From Hymenoscyphus infarciens (lineage: Eukaryota > Ascomycota > Leotiomycetes > Helotiales > Helotiaceae), in assembly GCA_001414345.1 (NCBI GenBank), contig LLCB01000137.1:62001-126000 (forward strand): 64,000 bases of DNA. The letters are read 5' to 3'. Every line of letters begins with the position of its first letter. Position 1 is the stretch's first letter. A program made the position numbers and the translations under genes. Under the pieces are notes generated by a model. It made no database searches. It saw nothing but the letters and a program-made list of their open reading frames with translations, and was not told where the DNA came from. Shown here in pieces: positions 49,795 to 60,499 of the stretch.

Positions 49795-52247
49795 TCATAA
49801 AATCCAGTTCCCATCAATATCCGTACTCAACAAACTATCGAAAAATACCGTATCGGCCTCCATTAAATTCCAATTCTGATCCCACGGTTGTTGTCCTTGT
49901 TCTTGCATCACAGTAGGGAAGTGAGAGCTGGTAAATGATACCATCGGAACATTTGTTGAATCTGAACCTGGAGCTTGATATGGTAGTGAAGCCCAGGGAT
50001 CTGGGGCTGAATGACAACCCGACTGGCCAGCGTCGAAATTGATGCCTTGGTTTGTAGGGAAGATGGCAGGGCCATTAATGGCAGGTGGTGTTGGTTGCTG
50101 CTGTTGCTTCTGTGGCTTCTGTTGTTGTTGACTAGCTTCCCCGGTCTTGGGGCGAACGATGCTAACTGTACCGAAATAGGGGATTGTGAGTCGAAGATTG
50201 CTGGCTTCACGTCCTGCTGGGGTGTCCATTGCTAGTAGTGATTTGATAACGGAGACGCTCTGTGTGGCTATAACTTCCTTGCCTCCGCGCGATGTTTCTT
50301 CGAGAGACTTGAGAACTGTTTGGACCAGAGCTCGATCACTCTCTTTCTGCGCACGAAGTTCTTGTGTTTCCGGCATTTGAGAGCCTTGCAAAATTCCCAG
50401 AAGAAGTGTGACCGTCGATGTCAAGGCGCCAAAGTCCATAATTTTACAACAAAAGGCACGAGTAGAAATCTCTTGCATGGCCAGATAACGATAAAGCGTT
50501 TCTCTAGAAGATCTCAAACAGCTAAATTTGCTGTACTCGTAACGCCGTTCTGTACTAGCTCGAAGCCTTAAAAATTGGAGAGTCAGTCGTTGCTTGCTTT
50601 TGAAAGGATCCGAGGGCAAATAAGGAGTTATCGCTGTAATCAAATGCACACCAGAGAGAGAAAATTAAGGGAGGGGGGCTAGAATAATAAGAGTACATAC
50701 ATAAATGGTAAATGCAAGAGACTTTCAACCTGGAAATACCAGATTTGATTTATCATACGATCGAAAAGCTTTGCCATCTTCTTCGAGCGTTCATCAGGTA
50801 GGATTTTTGGAACCTCCCACCAGGATTCTGGCATCTCCTTGGCCAAGGAGTCTAATTTCTCATCGATTTCTTGTGTGGTAGCATAGGCTTGTGTGTTCTG
50901 CGCTTGATTTCGATCGATGACCTTGCCGGCTAAAGCGCATAATCTTCGCATCATTAAATGTTCCTTGTCCATTGCAGGATTATCAAAGGTTTCCCCTGGG
51001 AGGAAAACGTCTTCTGGACTGGCAACAGGCAAGCCCAACAGAAGAGCAAGGTACCTATCAGCTTGGACAATTTGGAACCAAAATCTTCTTCCCTCTTTCA
51101 TCTCAGTAGTCGGCCTGTGCAATCCCATTAACTGAGCCAAGCTTGTAGCTCTCCGAAATGCCAGCCAAGCGCGGCGCAAACTTCCACCGTTTGTGTGATA
51201 TACGCCTTGAAGCACCAGACATTCTAGCCCCTCCATAGTCGTGACCAGTTCATCGTCCGAAGTGACAAGGGCTTGAACTGTGCTCATCCATCTTTCCATG
51301 CGAGCCTCGATGCTTGGAAGGAGACTGAGTTGATTCGTGTCGAATTCAGGATCAAGTTGCTGAAGACATAGAGTAAGATACAAAAGTGTCCGGGCGATCA
51401 GTGTCGGGCTCCCCTTTGCAACCTCTGTCATGTTGAAGGCAGCTGACATATGATTAAAATCGTCGTCTTCTGCATACACAATAGCCGTATGCTCAGCCAT
51501 GGCGTGAACGACAAGCCAGCAGGTGCTGTTACTCGAAACCAAGTCGGCATCTTTCTGGGAGGGCAATAGCTCGGCTAAGGTTTGCTTGATTCGCTCACTT
51601 CTTGGAACCTTTTCACACCTGGATGAGGGTGTTCTGGCAACAGATTGGGGCGTTAGTGCTTGTGGGGGCACAGTTTCTCGACGGCCAAGCTGTTTGATGT
51701 CAATGAGTTGCTTCGCCAAGTACAAAATATGATTACAGGCTGAGCATGGACAGAGAAATGATATGTAGGAAACTCACCACTGGGTTGTCAAAAAGTGTCA
51801 TGAACGGAGTGACTTCTTGAATGCTTGTAGGGGGATTAGAAGGATGTGGTGTGAGAATGTCATTCGAAGACAAGGAATCGGGAGTTAGCATCTGTTTCTG
51901 GGCTCGTTCATCATCCTCAAAGGCCGAGATCTTTGCTAGGAGTGTCTCTAATAAATGTTCTACTCGTCCTAGTCTTTCTCCAACTTGATGGTTGCTCGAT
52001 GGCTCTCTTTCTTCAGGATATTCTTGACTTAGACAAGTTGTGCCTCTGGCGAGACAACCAGCGCAGACTGGTACATCTTCCGAGCTCAGTTCACACCGAA
52101 TCTTACGACGTTTGCCTGGACATTCTCAGAAAAGTCACCAAAACCACATGGGAGTATAATCTCACATTCCCAGCAACTTTTTGTTCCCTTTCTCACTCGT
52201 TTCCGGGGTGGTTCGCCGGACTCTTGACGCTCGCCAGTCGCCGACAT
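49795..52247 (-). CDS. Zn2Cys6 transcription factor with fungal-specific regulatory domain
   Basis: Exons 52247-52166, 52115-51778, 51710-50701 and 50566-49795 give 733 residues. The zinc cluster is C25-x2-C28-x6-C35-x9-C45-x2-C48-x6-C55 and spans intron 1, which splits Cys28's following segment (WEC|KRRKIR). A long-range domain of the Fungal_trans type follows, with EGLECLVLQGVYHTNGGSLRRAWLAFRRA in the middle and ADRYLALLLGLP, then LLHLPFM|LRASTERRYEYSKFSCL across the 134-base third intron. The C-terminus has a glutamine run (SQQQQKPQKQQQQP) and hydrophobic-acidic patches that may activate transcription. The exact acceptor of intron 2 (51710 or 51689) is uncertain by seven codons. Target genes unknown. 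Confidence 0.87.
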
Positions 52248-53112
52248 TCTGTGATTTTGATGAGGGACAAGTGCGCTTCAATACTAAAGTTTCGGTTGTT
52301 TGCGTTTAGGTACGTGGGGTCCTGAGGAAGAACCACTGGTTACTGTTGTCCTCTTCGAGAGAGCCCTCTTCGAGATAGGAGGTCTATTTCATGGAACCAT
52401 CAAAAGGTATTATGACGGGCAAAGGAAAGAGAGAGAGATCAAATTAGGACAAGAGAAATCGTAGAGAGGATGAAAAGAAAGATTGAGGATCACGACGTCA
52501 ACATCATTTCGAGATGCGGCACGGATTTCAGCCTCAGGTTGGAGTTTTTGGTCAGCATTCTGCTGCTTTCACACTCTTCCGCCGAAATGGCGGAAACTGA
52601 CAACCAATCGTAAAATTCCTCATCCCGACTAGGGAAGTCAGATCACGTGGGTAAGAGGCGTGAGTTCCCGTCATTCTTTAATCTTCCTCTGCATACAGAA
52701 ATTGCTCAAATATAAGAGCCTGTTTCATTTCGTCTAAAGACAGCTTGACTATACGTGAGTCAAATATTCTATGCGAGAGGTCTCCTTTCGGAATTTGTGA
52801 TTCTAGCGAGTCGCAGAGGAAGAAAAAGAACCACCTTTACGAATTGCAGAATTCTGGGAAATGAGGATTCTCATATATGTCATTGAATCGGTTCCATTTT
52901 CTGTCTACAAACGTATGAGAGGAACCGGTTCTTTACACGAACCCCGCGCCCTCAAGAACATCGCTTTGTCCCTTTTTAGACGAACCTTTTCCGATTACAG
53001 TACCATGTTCCCCAACCCAATTTACAATAATACAACCCAACCCCTTCACACTACTCAAACATTCCACCACTCAATCATCCCAGTCTCCACACCCCCATCC
53101 TTTTTCTCGCGT
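52248..53112. other. Intergenic region between same-strand genes
   Basis: Upstream of the second regulator and downstream of the acidic-protein gene, both on the minus strand. Plus-strand open frames at 52861-53520 are antisense shadows. No regulatory site is assigned. Confidence 0.5.
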
Positions 53113-54465
53113 TTAATCCTCATCCAAGTCATGCAAGCCCCTAACCTCCTTGTCGAGCAGATCCTCACACTCATATCCCTCCAAGCCTCCTTCCTCCTCC
53201 TCAACCTCCTTATAAACAATCCTAGTAACCAACTCCTCTTCAAGCTTCTCCTCAACAACCTCCTTAACCTTCTCCCACCCGTCAAAACCCTCGAACCGCT
53301 CTCCCCTTCCCTCCATATCCCTCTCCCCTCTATACTCAACAACACCCTCCCTCAACCTCTCAACCTCCTCCTCATCCACTTCATACTCCTCAAACTTAAA
53401 TTCCTCTCTCTTACCCTTCTTCTTCCACTTTTGGTCTTCAGCTTTAATCAACTTTCTCATATCACTTCTCAAGCCCCCAATTCTAAGCAACCGCTCCATA
53501 TGCACAACATCATTATCTAGAACCTGTTCAACCTCCCATTGTCTGACTTCCCGATTCTCATATGGTACTTCGCCTTTTTTATCACCGCGAACGACGTCGA
53601 AGCCTTTGTAGTCTTTGTCAACGAGACAGGTTTCTTCGAGATTGAATTCGTTTTGGGTGATTTCGAGCTTCTTGCGCTTGGCCCAGAATTTGCAGATTCC
53701 GAAGGTGAATTTTCGCTCCGCGGAGGCGGTGAATTCGTATTGGGTTGTTTCGCGGATGTGGAAGGCGGCTTTGAGCGTTTCGTCGCGGTGGAGACGGGTG
53801 GTGTTATAGATGGCTTTTTGGCGGAGGAGCTATTCCTACGGTCAGCTTTCTCTCATACATCTCATAGGTTATTTCAACATACATTATTAGCCCAAGTGGG
53901 AGGCTCCGGGGTATAAGGAACAATCAAAAACTATCAAATCATCAGTCACTCCCTCCCTCTTACTTTCTTCGTCTCATTGAAACGCGTCATAACTCACCTC
54001 ATCAAAACGATGGGGGTTCTCAGGCTCCTCACCTCGAGCATCAACTTCATCGCGATACTTCTGTGGTCCGGAACGATACATATACCATTTGGCAATCCGA
54101 ACATAGATTGGGTTTAGCTCGTTAAGTGCCTGGCGTGCGAGTTCGCGTTTGGCGAGGTTTCGGGCGGTGAGACGCGCTTGGAAAAAGGCGAAGGCGGCGG
54201 GGATATCGATTTCTTTGCTGATGTTTCGGGGAGGGACCCTCTCGGGGAGACCTTCGGTGAAGGCGGAAGTTGTTGTGAAGGATGAGGTGAAAGACGTGGC
54301 GGGAGACACGGTCGGGGTGGAAGATGGAGTGGAAAGCGTGATGGTGGGGATTGGGGGTCGCATTGTTTTGGTGGGTGATGTTCTGAGTGAGTGTTGGGGG
54401 ATGAGGTAGATGTTTTTATTAAGTTCGTGTCGTGAGGTCTTCTTTTTGGGTGTTAGTGCGTCCAT
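53113..54465 (-). CDS. Hypothetical acidic protein
   Basis: I do not recognise the family. Exons 54465-53998 and 53829-53113 give 394 residues; the 168-base intron has a GTGAGT donor, a GCTGAC branch and a TAG acceptor, and joins HRFDE to LLRQKAIYNTTR in phase. The first 100 residues are Ser/Thr/Pro-rich. Then come a helical basic segment (AFFQARLTARNLAKRELARQ), WYMYRSGPQKYRDEVDARG, and a beta-rich central part (AFHIRETTQYEFTASAERKF). The last 130 residues are very rich in Glu and Lys (EEKLEEELVTRIVYKEVEEE) and likely helical or coiled. A second in-frame ATG at 54363 (MRPPIPTI) is an alternative start. No signal peptide or membrane segment. Confidence 0.7.
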
Positions 54466-55892
54466 TTTGAGAGCTACTCTTATCTTGGAAGATATGAGGA
54501 GCTTTGTTGTCGAGAAGTGCTGAACTTGAAGTTGAAGTTGATCTCTTCGAAGCTGTGTTTACAAGATGAACGCGACAAACTTGAATCGACGCGAAGGACA
54601 CGAGGCTTGACTATTGCCGAACGTCAGTAGGATTAACCCAACAACGACCGAGAATGTCATGGCCTCATCACTTACCAACAAGAAGGGTATTGAGGTCGAA
54701 CGGCGTGAGAGGGGCTCGAACGCGAAAAGGAGTTCGTTTGTTGCTCTTGATCGACGTCTAAGTAGCCCGGCTCAGTATTCTTTGCTTACAACTGACAGCT
54801 CTTGGGGTTAAACTCGAGACGCTGCAGTCGCGAAACCGAGGTAGAAGTATAAAAACCTCGACGACGCTTGTGGATCTCGAGGCTAGTGTCGAGGCTGGTG
54901 TTGCGAAATGCTAAGCGAGATATCACCCCTCTGGTTGATCTTAATTGCAAGACTTCTCATTGGCTCCTCGCTCTTTCCTCGGGACCCACATACCCCCCAT
55001 CACCACCCACTGAGCCTCAAATCTTTTTATTCCCAAATAGCACCTTTTCTAACCAATGGGACACTAAAAGGCGGTCATCTGGCTAGATGGTTCAGGTCAA
55101 ATTAGTGGTTCTCGAGAGGATCGATAGGCGCATACGATTTCACGACCCGACAAACAATTTTCTACGACTTCGGACCTAAATAGTAAAACTTTCAGTTCGT
55201 CTGGTTTTCATCCTTAGGCGCCCCTCGAGGGGTGAGGAACTTTTGCTGTTTTTTTATTTTATTTTTTATAGTATTAAGTTGCCTGAAATATAGCTTAATA
55301 TTATATGTTTTAAACATTTTCTACTAGATTCTATTACTTAGCCACGTTCTACTTAGTAGATATTTACTATTACTCTTAATAAAGTATAAGTAGTTAGCGC
55401 TCTTAATAGTTATCTAGTAACTTTTTAAAATAATCTATCTACTCTTATAGTTTTAGAAGAACTAGTAGATTATTCAAAAATATCTCTAAGTAGCTAGAGA
55501 TTTACCTAAAATAAGTAAATCTATTTAGAAAACTTTAAAAGAAACTAAAGTAGATTAATATCTAATTCTATAATTTAGATATTATATTTCTAAAAAAAAT
55601 ATATATCGATTTAATCTTTTTTTAAACTATTAACTTATATATATAATACTTATAGAAAAGCTATAACTAAGAGATTAGATATAAAAAGATACTTTAAATT
55701 AGAATAACTAGCTCTTCTAGATTAGTTATTATCTATAGTTAGACTATTTAGATCTATTAAATAACTAACTTTCGAGAGCTTTATAAGTAGTTCTAAGTAA
55801 AGTTAAAGAAAGAAAGAAAGAGAAATTCTTTATAAAAAAGTATAAATAAAGCTATTTTTAGTAGAGTTTAGAAAAGTAATATATATATATAT
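54466..55892. other. Transition from gene core to RIP-like block
   Basis: Upstream region of the acidic-protein gene, then from about 55250 an abrupt switch to TA-rich sequence. No gene is supported; short frames at 54614-54811 and 54868-55105 have no features. Confidence 0.5.
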
Positions 55893-56074
55893 TATTAGTA
55901 TAACTTATAGTTATAAAAGCGATATAAAAAGAGTTATATTATCGTTCGTATATACTAAGTAAAGCTAGCTACGATGTCTACTTAAGTAGCTCTTAAGCGA
56001 GAGAGTCACGTGTTCCTACGTGTTTCTACGTATACTAATCTAAGTAGCTATTTACTCTTAAATATATACTAACA
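55893..56074. repeat. Left LTR, 182 bp
   Basis: Pairs with 58333-58514. Contains the shared block agctagctacgatg, aagcgagagagtcacgtg and the inverted termini TTAGTATA / TATACTAA. Confidence 0.8.
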
Positions 56075-56610
56075 CTAGTACTTCTTTAAAATAACAGAAG
56101 TTACTTAAAAGCTATTAATATCTCCTATCTAATCTAACTAATTATAGCTCTCTATCTATTATCTTCGACTAATAAGAAGCCCTTATTACCTCTTATTCCG
56201 TTCTACCTATTCTATAAGCTAACCTAGATTAAAGTATATATTTCTTTATATTAGTAGACCTCTACTAGGATTATCTTATCGCCGATTATACTCTAGACGT
56301 TTAATAGAAATATTAAAGTTATTACTATCGTTTAAATTAGAGATAAAGGTTTTAAACTCTTAGAATAACACTTCGAATTCGAAGTTGCTTAGAGGCCTTA
56401 GATGCTTTTAGAGTTAGCTACGTTATAGTATAAGAGATAGATTATAGATTAGGAGCTTATAGCTAGGCTCGATGAAATACGTGAAAGTAATCTCTTATAT
56501 AGTGTAGTAATAAACGTCTGAAGAGTAAAGGCTAGTAGGAGCTAGGAATATATATAGGTCCGCTACTAGTGTGGTCACGTGTCCTTCCTATAACACACGT
56601 CTATGCCTCT

Positions 56611-56907
56611 AAGGCGGTTTTAAAAGGGGTTTTAGAATATCGACATTCTAATAAACCTCTGAATAACTCTAGAGCGGTTCTGAAAGAGGTTCTAGAATAT
56701 CAGCGTCTTAAAGAACCTCTAAATAACTCTAGAGCGGTTCCGAAAGAGGTTCTAGAATATCAGCGTCTTAAAGAACTTCTAAATAACCCTAGAGTAGTTC
56801 CAAAAGAGGTTTTAAGATATTAGCGTCTTAAAGAACTTCTGAATAACCCTAGAGCGGTTCTAAAAGAGGTTCTAGGATATTAGCGTCTTAATAAACCTCT
56901 AAATAGC
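56611..56907 (+). repeat. 60-bp tandem repeat encoding a 20-residue peptide, ~5 copies
   Basis: Five consecutive 60-base units inside the LTR element stay exactly in register. In the plus frame from about 56569 the first four read as variants of RAVLKEVLEYQRLKEPLNN. The frame is open for 84 codons despite the surrounding RIP damage, and the fifth unit is past a stop. This is likely a repeat domain of a lost element protein. Confidence 0.75.
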
Positions 56908-57169
56908 AAAGTCGATATCGATATTAAGAGAGAGTCTATTATTTAATATCTTACCTACTCTAAGGTTCAAAAGTTCCTCTTTTTTTATAAGATTATAATA
57001 TTAGAGTATTCGTCGGATTATTTAATAATACTATTCTAGAAACTTCTCTATCCGCCGGTGCTATTCTAAAAGTTTAAGAAGTTTTAAAAGAGTATAGTTT
57101 TATAACTATAGGTCGAAACTTTATAGAACTGTCTAGTAGTACTATAATATAGTCCTTATTCCTAACTCT

Positions 57170-57394
57170 GTTATCTTAAGTTTAAGTAGTATATAATAGA
57201 CCTAGGTTAGTAGAGTTAGTAGAATCGTTGAAGTAATTATCTTCGTTATCTTAAGTTTAAGTAGTATATAATAGACCTAGGTCGGCGAGGTTAGCGGGAT
57301 TATTAAAGTAATTATCTTCGTTATCTTAAGTTTAGATAGTATATAATAGACCTAGGTCGGCGGGGTTAGCGAGATTATTAAAGTAATTACTAGT
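57170..57394. repeat. 75-bp tandem repeat, three copies
   Basis: Units begin gttatcttaagtttaag and carry agtatataatagacctaggt; starts at 57170, 57245 and 57320 are exactly 75 apart. Differences are mostly transitions. The length is a multiple of three, so the array may once have been coding. Confidence 0.75.
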
Positions 57395-58332
57395 AGTATC
57401 TAAGAAGGCTGAATATTATTATTATAGTTATTATAGCTATAGCTTTTATTATCTTTTAGCGTGTTCTACTATATATTTATAATAGGATCTAAAGATTTTA
57501 ATACTAGCTCTCTTAGCTACTATAGCTTTTAATATTTCTTCGTCTAACTACTTAGTTTAGTTAACCTTAGTAGTAGTACTATATAATACCTAAGATATAT
57601 TATTCCTATCTATCTTAACCTATACCTCTCTTCTATAAAGTGTTCGTTGTAACTTAGTAGTAGTAGACTAGTAGACTTTAGTAAAGTTATCTTAATCCTA
57701 TTTCTTAAAGTCTACTTGAAATTCGTCTTAAAGAAGAAGGTCTTCGTTCTCTTCTTTAGTATACTCCTCTTCTCGTTTAGTAGTATATATCGTCTCTTCT
57801 ATTAGAGTTAGTATATCTGCTATATTATTATTACTTAAATTAGTAGATATTATAGATGTTATTGAAAGTTTATTTATACTTTACTTAGTAGATGAAAGAG
57901 ATATTAGGTTTTAAGTAAATAAGTGTCTTAGAGAGTATAAATTATCTTAGTAGATAAAAGGAGGTCGGTAAGAGATTAATATTCGTAATTAGCGCTTCTT
58001 ATTTTAAGAAGCGTTTATAGTATATTGTCGAATTGAAAGTATTATTGAAAGTATTAGTACTAACGATTTTATATATAGTAGGCGTTTAAGAAGTCTCTTT
58101 AGAGAGAGGTAGAGGGTCGGTAGAAGGTTAGTAGATTAGTAAGAGGTCGATATTTGTAATTAGCGCTTCCTATCTTAAGAAGCGTTTACTGTTTATTGAA
58201 AATTATAGTAGAAGGAGTTATAATCGGAGAAGAGGAGTCTACTAGTAATATTAAGTTTACTTTTATATAAGTATATCTATAGTAGAAATATACGAAGTAA
58301 CTGAGTATCTAATCTATACGTCTACTAATTAG

Positions 58333-58514
58333 TATTAGTATAACTTATAGTTATAAAAGTAATATAAAAAGAGTTATATTATCGTTTATATATACTAAGT
58401 AAAGCTAGCTACGATGCCTACTTAAGTAGCTCTTAAGCGAGAGAGTTACGTGTTCTCACGTGTTTCTACGTATACTAATCTAAGCAGCTATTTACTCTTA
58501 AATATATACTAATA
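58333..58514. repeat. Right LTR, 182 bp
   Basis: Direct repeat of 55893-56074 with the same length; ends ATATACTAATA followed by TATAT. Confidence 0.8.
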
Positions 58515-60499
58515 TATATATCTTATTTCTAAAGATAAAATAAAAAAATAAAAAATAGACTTATTTTATACTTATCTAAGTTTCTCTATTTAATATTATT
58601 AACTTCTTTCTAAGTTTTATTTACTTACTACTAGATCTATAATTAATATAAAAAGAGAAAAACTATTCTCTTAAATATTAATATTAATTAATCTAACTTA
58701 ACTTAAGAGATTAGTAAATACTATTAGAACTATATTCTTACTTAGTAATTATAATAAAAATTCTAAACTTAAACTAGTTAATCTTTACTCTATACTAGCT
58801 TACTCTCTAGTTTAAATACTACTACTTTATTATCTAATAATCTTATACTTTTTATATCTTTTCTTAAGTTTTAAAAAAAGAAGAAAGTAGAGAAGATCTT
58901 TATCTTCGTATTTAATTTACTTAGAAAGAAAAGTCATATATATTTACTTTTTAAAAGAGCTATACTCTTATTAATTATACTAAGAAAAGAACTTTTAGTT
59001 TATCTAACTTCTCTCTTCTATCTCTATTATAATTTTTAAAATCTAGTATAAGAAATAAATAGAGTATTACCTACTATACTACGCTACTTAAGAGCTTTTA
59101 AGACTAACTTATACTCTACTCTACTCTAATTAGACTATTTTAAATACTACTTAAGTAGTTTTATAATACTTAAACTAAGAAATATAAAGAGTAGACTAAG
59201 TATTAGAATACTTTCTAGATTTTTTATAATTTCCTAAACTATTTTCTAAGTTATATTTAATAAATATAAATAAGAGTTTATATATAGATAAAAAGTCTTA
59301 GTATAAAGTATATAAAGTAGAAATAATATTAGATAATATAGATATAAGAGATATAGCTAGAATTAGCTATATAATATATAAAAGTTAAAAGAGTTATAAC
59401 TAGATATATATAATAGCTTACTATTCTATATAGCCGAGATTATCTAGTATATATTATATATATAAGGTTTTAGTAGTTATTATTTTATATTATCTAATTT
59501 AAAAAGGTTTTAGATCTTTTTATATTATCTAACTCTCTTTTATATAGTCTAAACCTCTTAGATATAGCTATATACTCTTCTATATTTAGAAAAGGCTTAA
59601 TTTACTCTTTTCTTCTATATTAGTACCTAGTATTTATATACGTTATTCTACTGAATACACTTCTATATCTCTCTTTAATAGTAGTATATATCTCGTATTA
59701 TTATAATATATAACTATAATTATTAGTTATAAGAAAGTCTTAGTACTTAGCTACTAAGCTCTAATATTTAACTATATATAATTATATAACTAGTCTTCTA
59801 CTTTATATACTATCTAGTTCTATAAAACTATAATAAATTAAAAAAGTAAGTAATAAAACTCGTAATTTAGCTAAGGTTTACTTAGTAAGAAGCTTTAGAT
59901 ATATATATAAAATATATAAATAAGTAGTTAGCTAGATAGACGTATATATATAAGTAGATATATAAGTAGAATAAAGTAAAATAAAATAAAATAATAATAA
60001 AACGAATAAGCTATTAGAGACTTTATATATATTATTAATAGACTTTAGAAAGTATTATACTTATATATTTAAAACTATATATAAAAAAGATATTAGATAG
60101 ATATTTTATATTTAAACTTTTTTATAATCTTTTATTTTAAATTCTAAGAGTTAAAAAAAACTATTGTTCTATATTTATCTTTTATTTAAATAATAGCTAA
60201 AATAAAAGTAATCTATTTATATAATAAGTAGAAACTACTCTAAGTACTACTCGAGTAGTTAAGACTAACTATATTACTCTACTTAGACTACTTAGAGTAG
60301 TACTTAAGTAGTTAAGTAGTTTATATTTATACTATTAAAACGTAGATATTCTAAAAGACAAAGAATAATAAAAGAGAAGATAAAGAAATATTTTAAAAGA
60401 GATATAATTTAAAATGATTATAATTTAATAAATTAACTAATAAGTATTATAAGATATTAGTAAAGAGCACTTTAAGCTAATATATAGATATATATATAT
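58515..60499. repeat. TA-rich RIP-like DNA without genes
   Basis: Stops in all frames and almost no CG. A segment at about 59420-59560 resembles 62800-62945 in the same orientation (agccgag, ataaggttttagta, aaaaggttttaga in that order). No other structure is recognised. Confidence 0.6.

Larger units (their letters stand above)
55893..58514. mobile_element. LTR retrotransposon remnant, 2.6 kb, RIP-mutated, probably non-autonomous
   Basis: Two direct repeats of 182 bases (55893-56074 and 58333-58514) align without indels at a constant offset of 2440 and differ mainly by C/T and G/A changes. Each starts TATTAGTATAAC and ends ATATACTAACA or ATATACTAATA, consistent with canonical TGTTAGTA...TACTAACA LTR ends after RIP. 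Both sides carry TATAT, a plausible 5-bp target duplication, though in AT-rich context. The 2.26-kb interior is too short for a full gag-pol, shows no protease/RT motifs I can find, and carries two families of tandem repeats. Strand cannot be set with confidence. Confidence 0.78.

Noticed and set aside
52861..53520. 219-codon plus-strand frame
   Set aside because: Antisense to the Glu/Lys-rich exon, which explains its Leu/Pro/Ser-rich translation.
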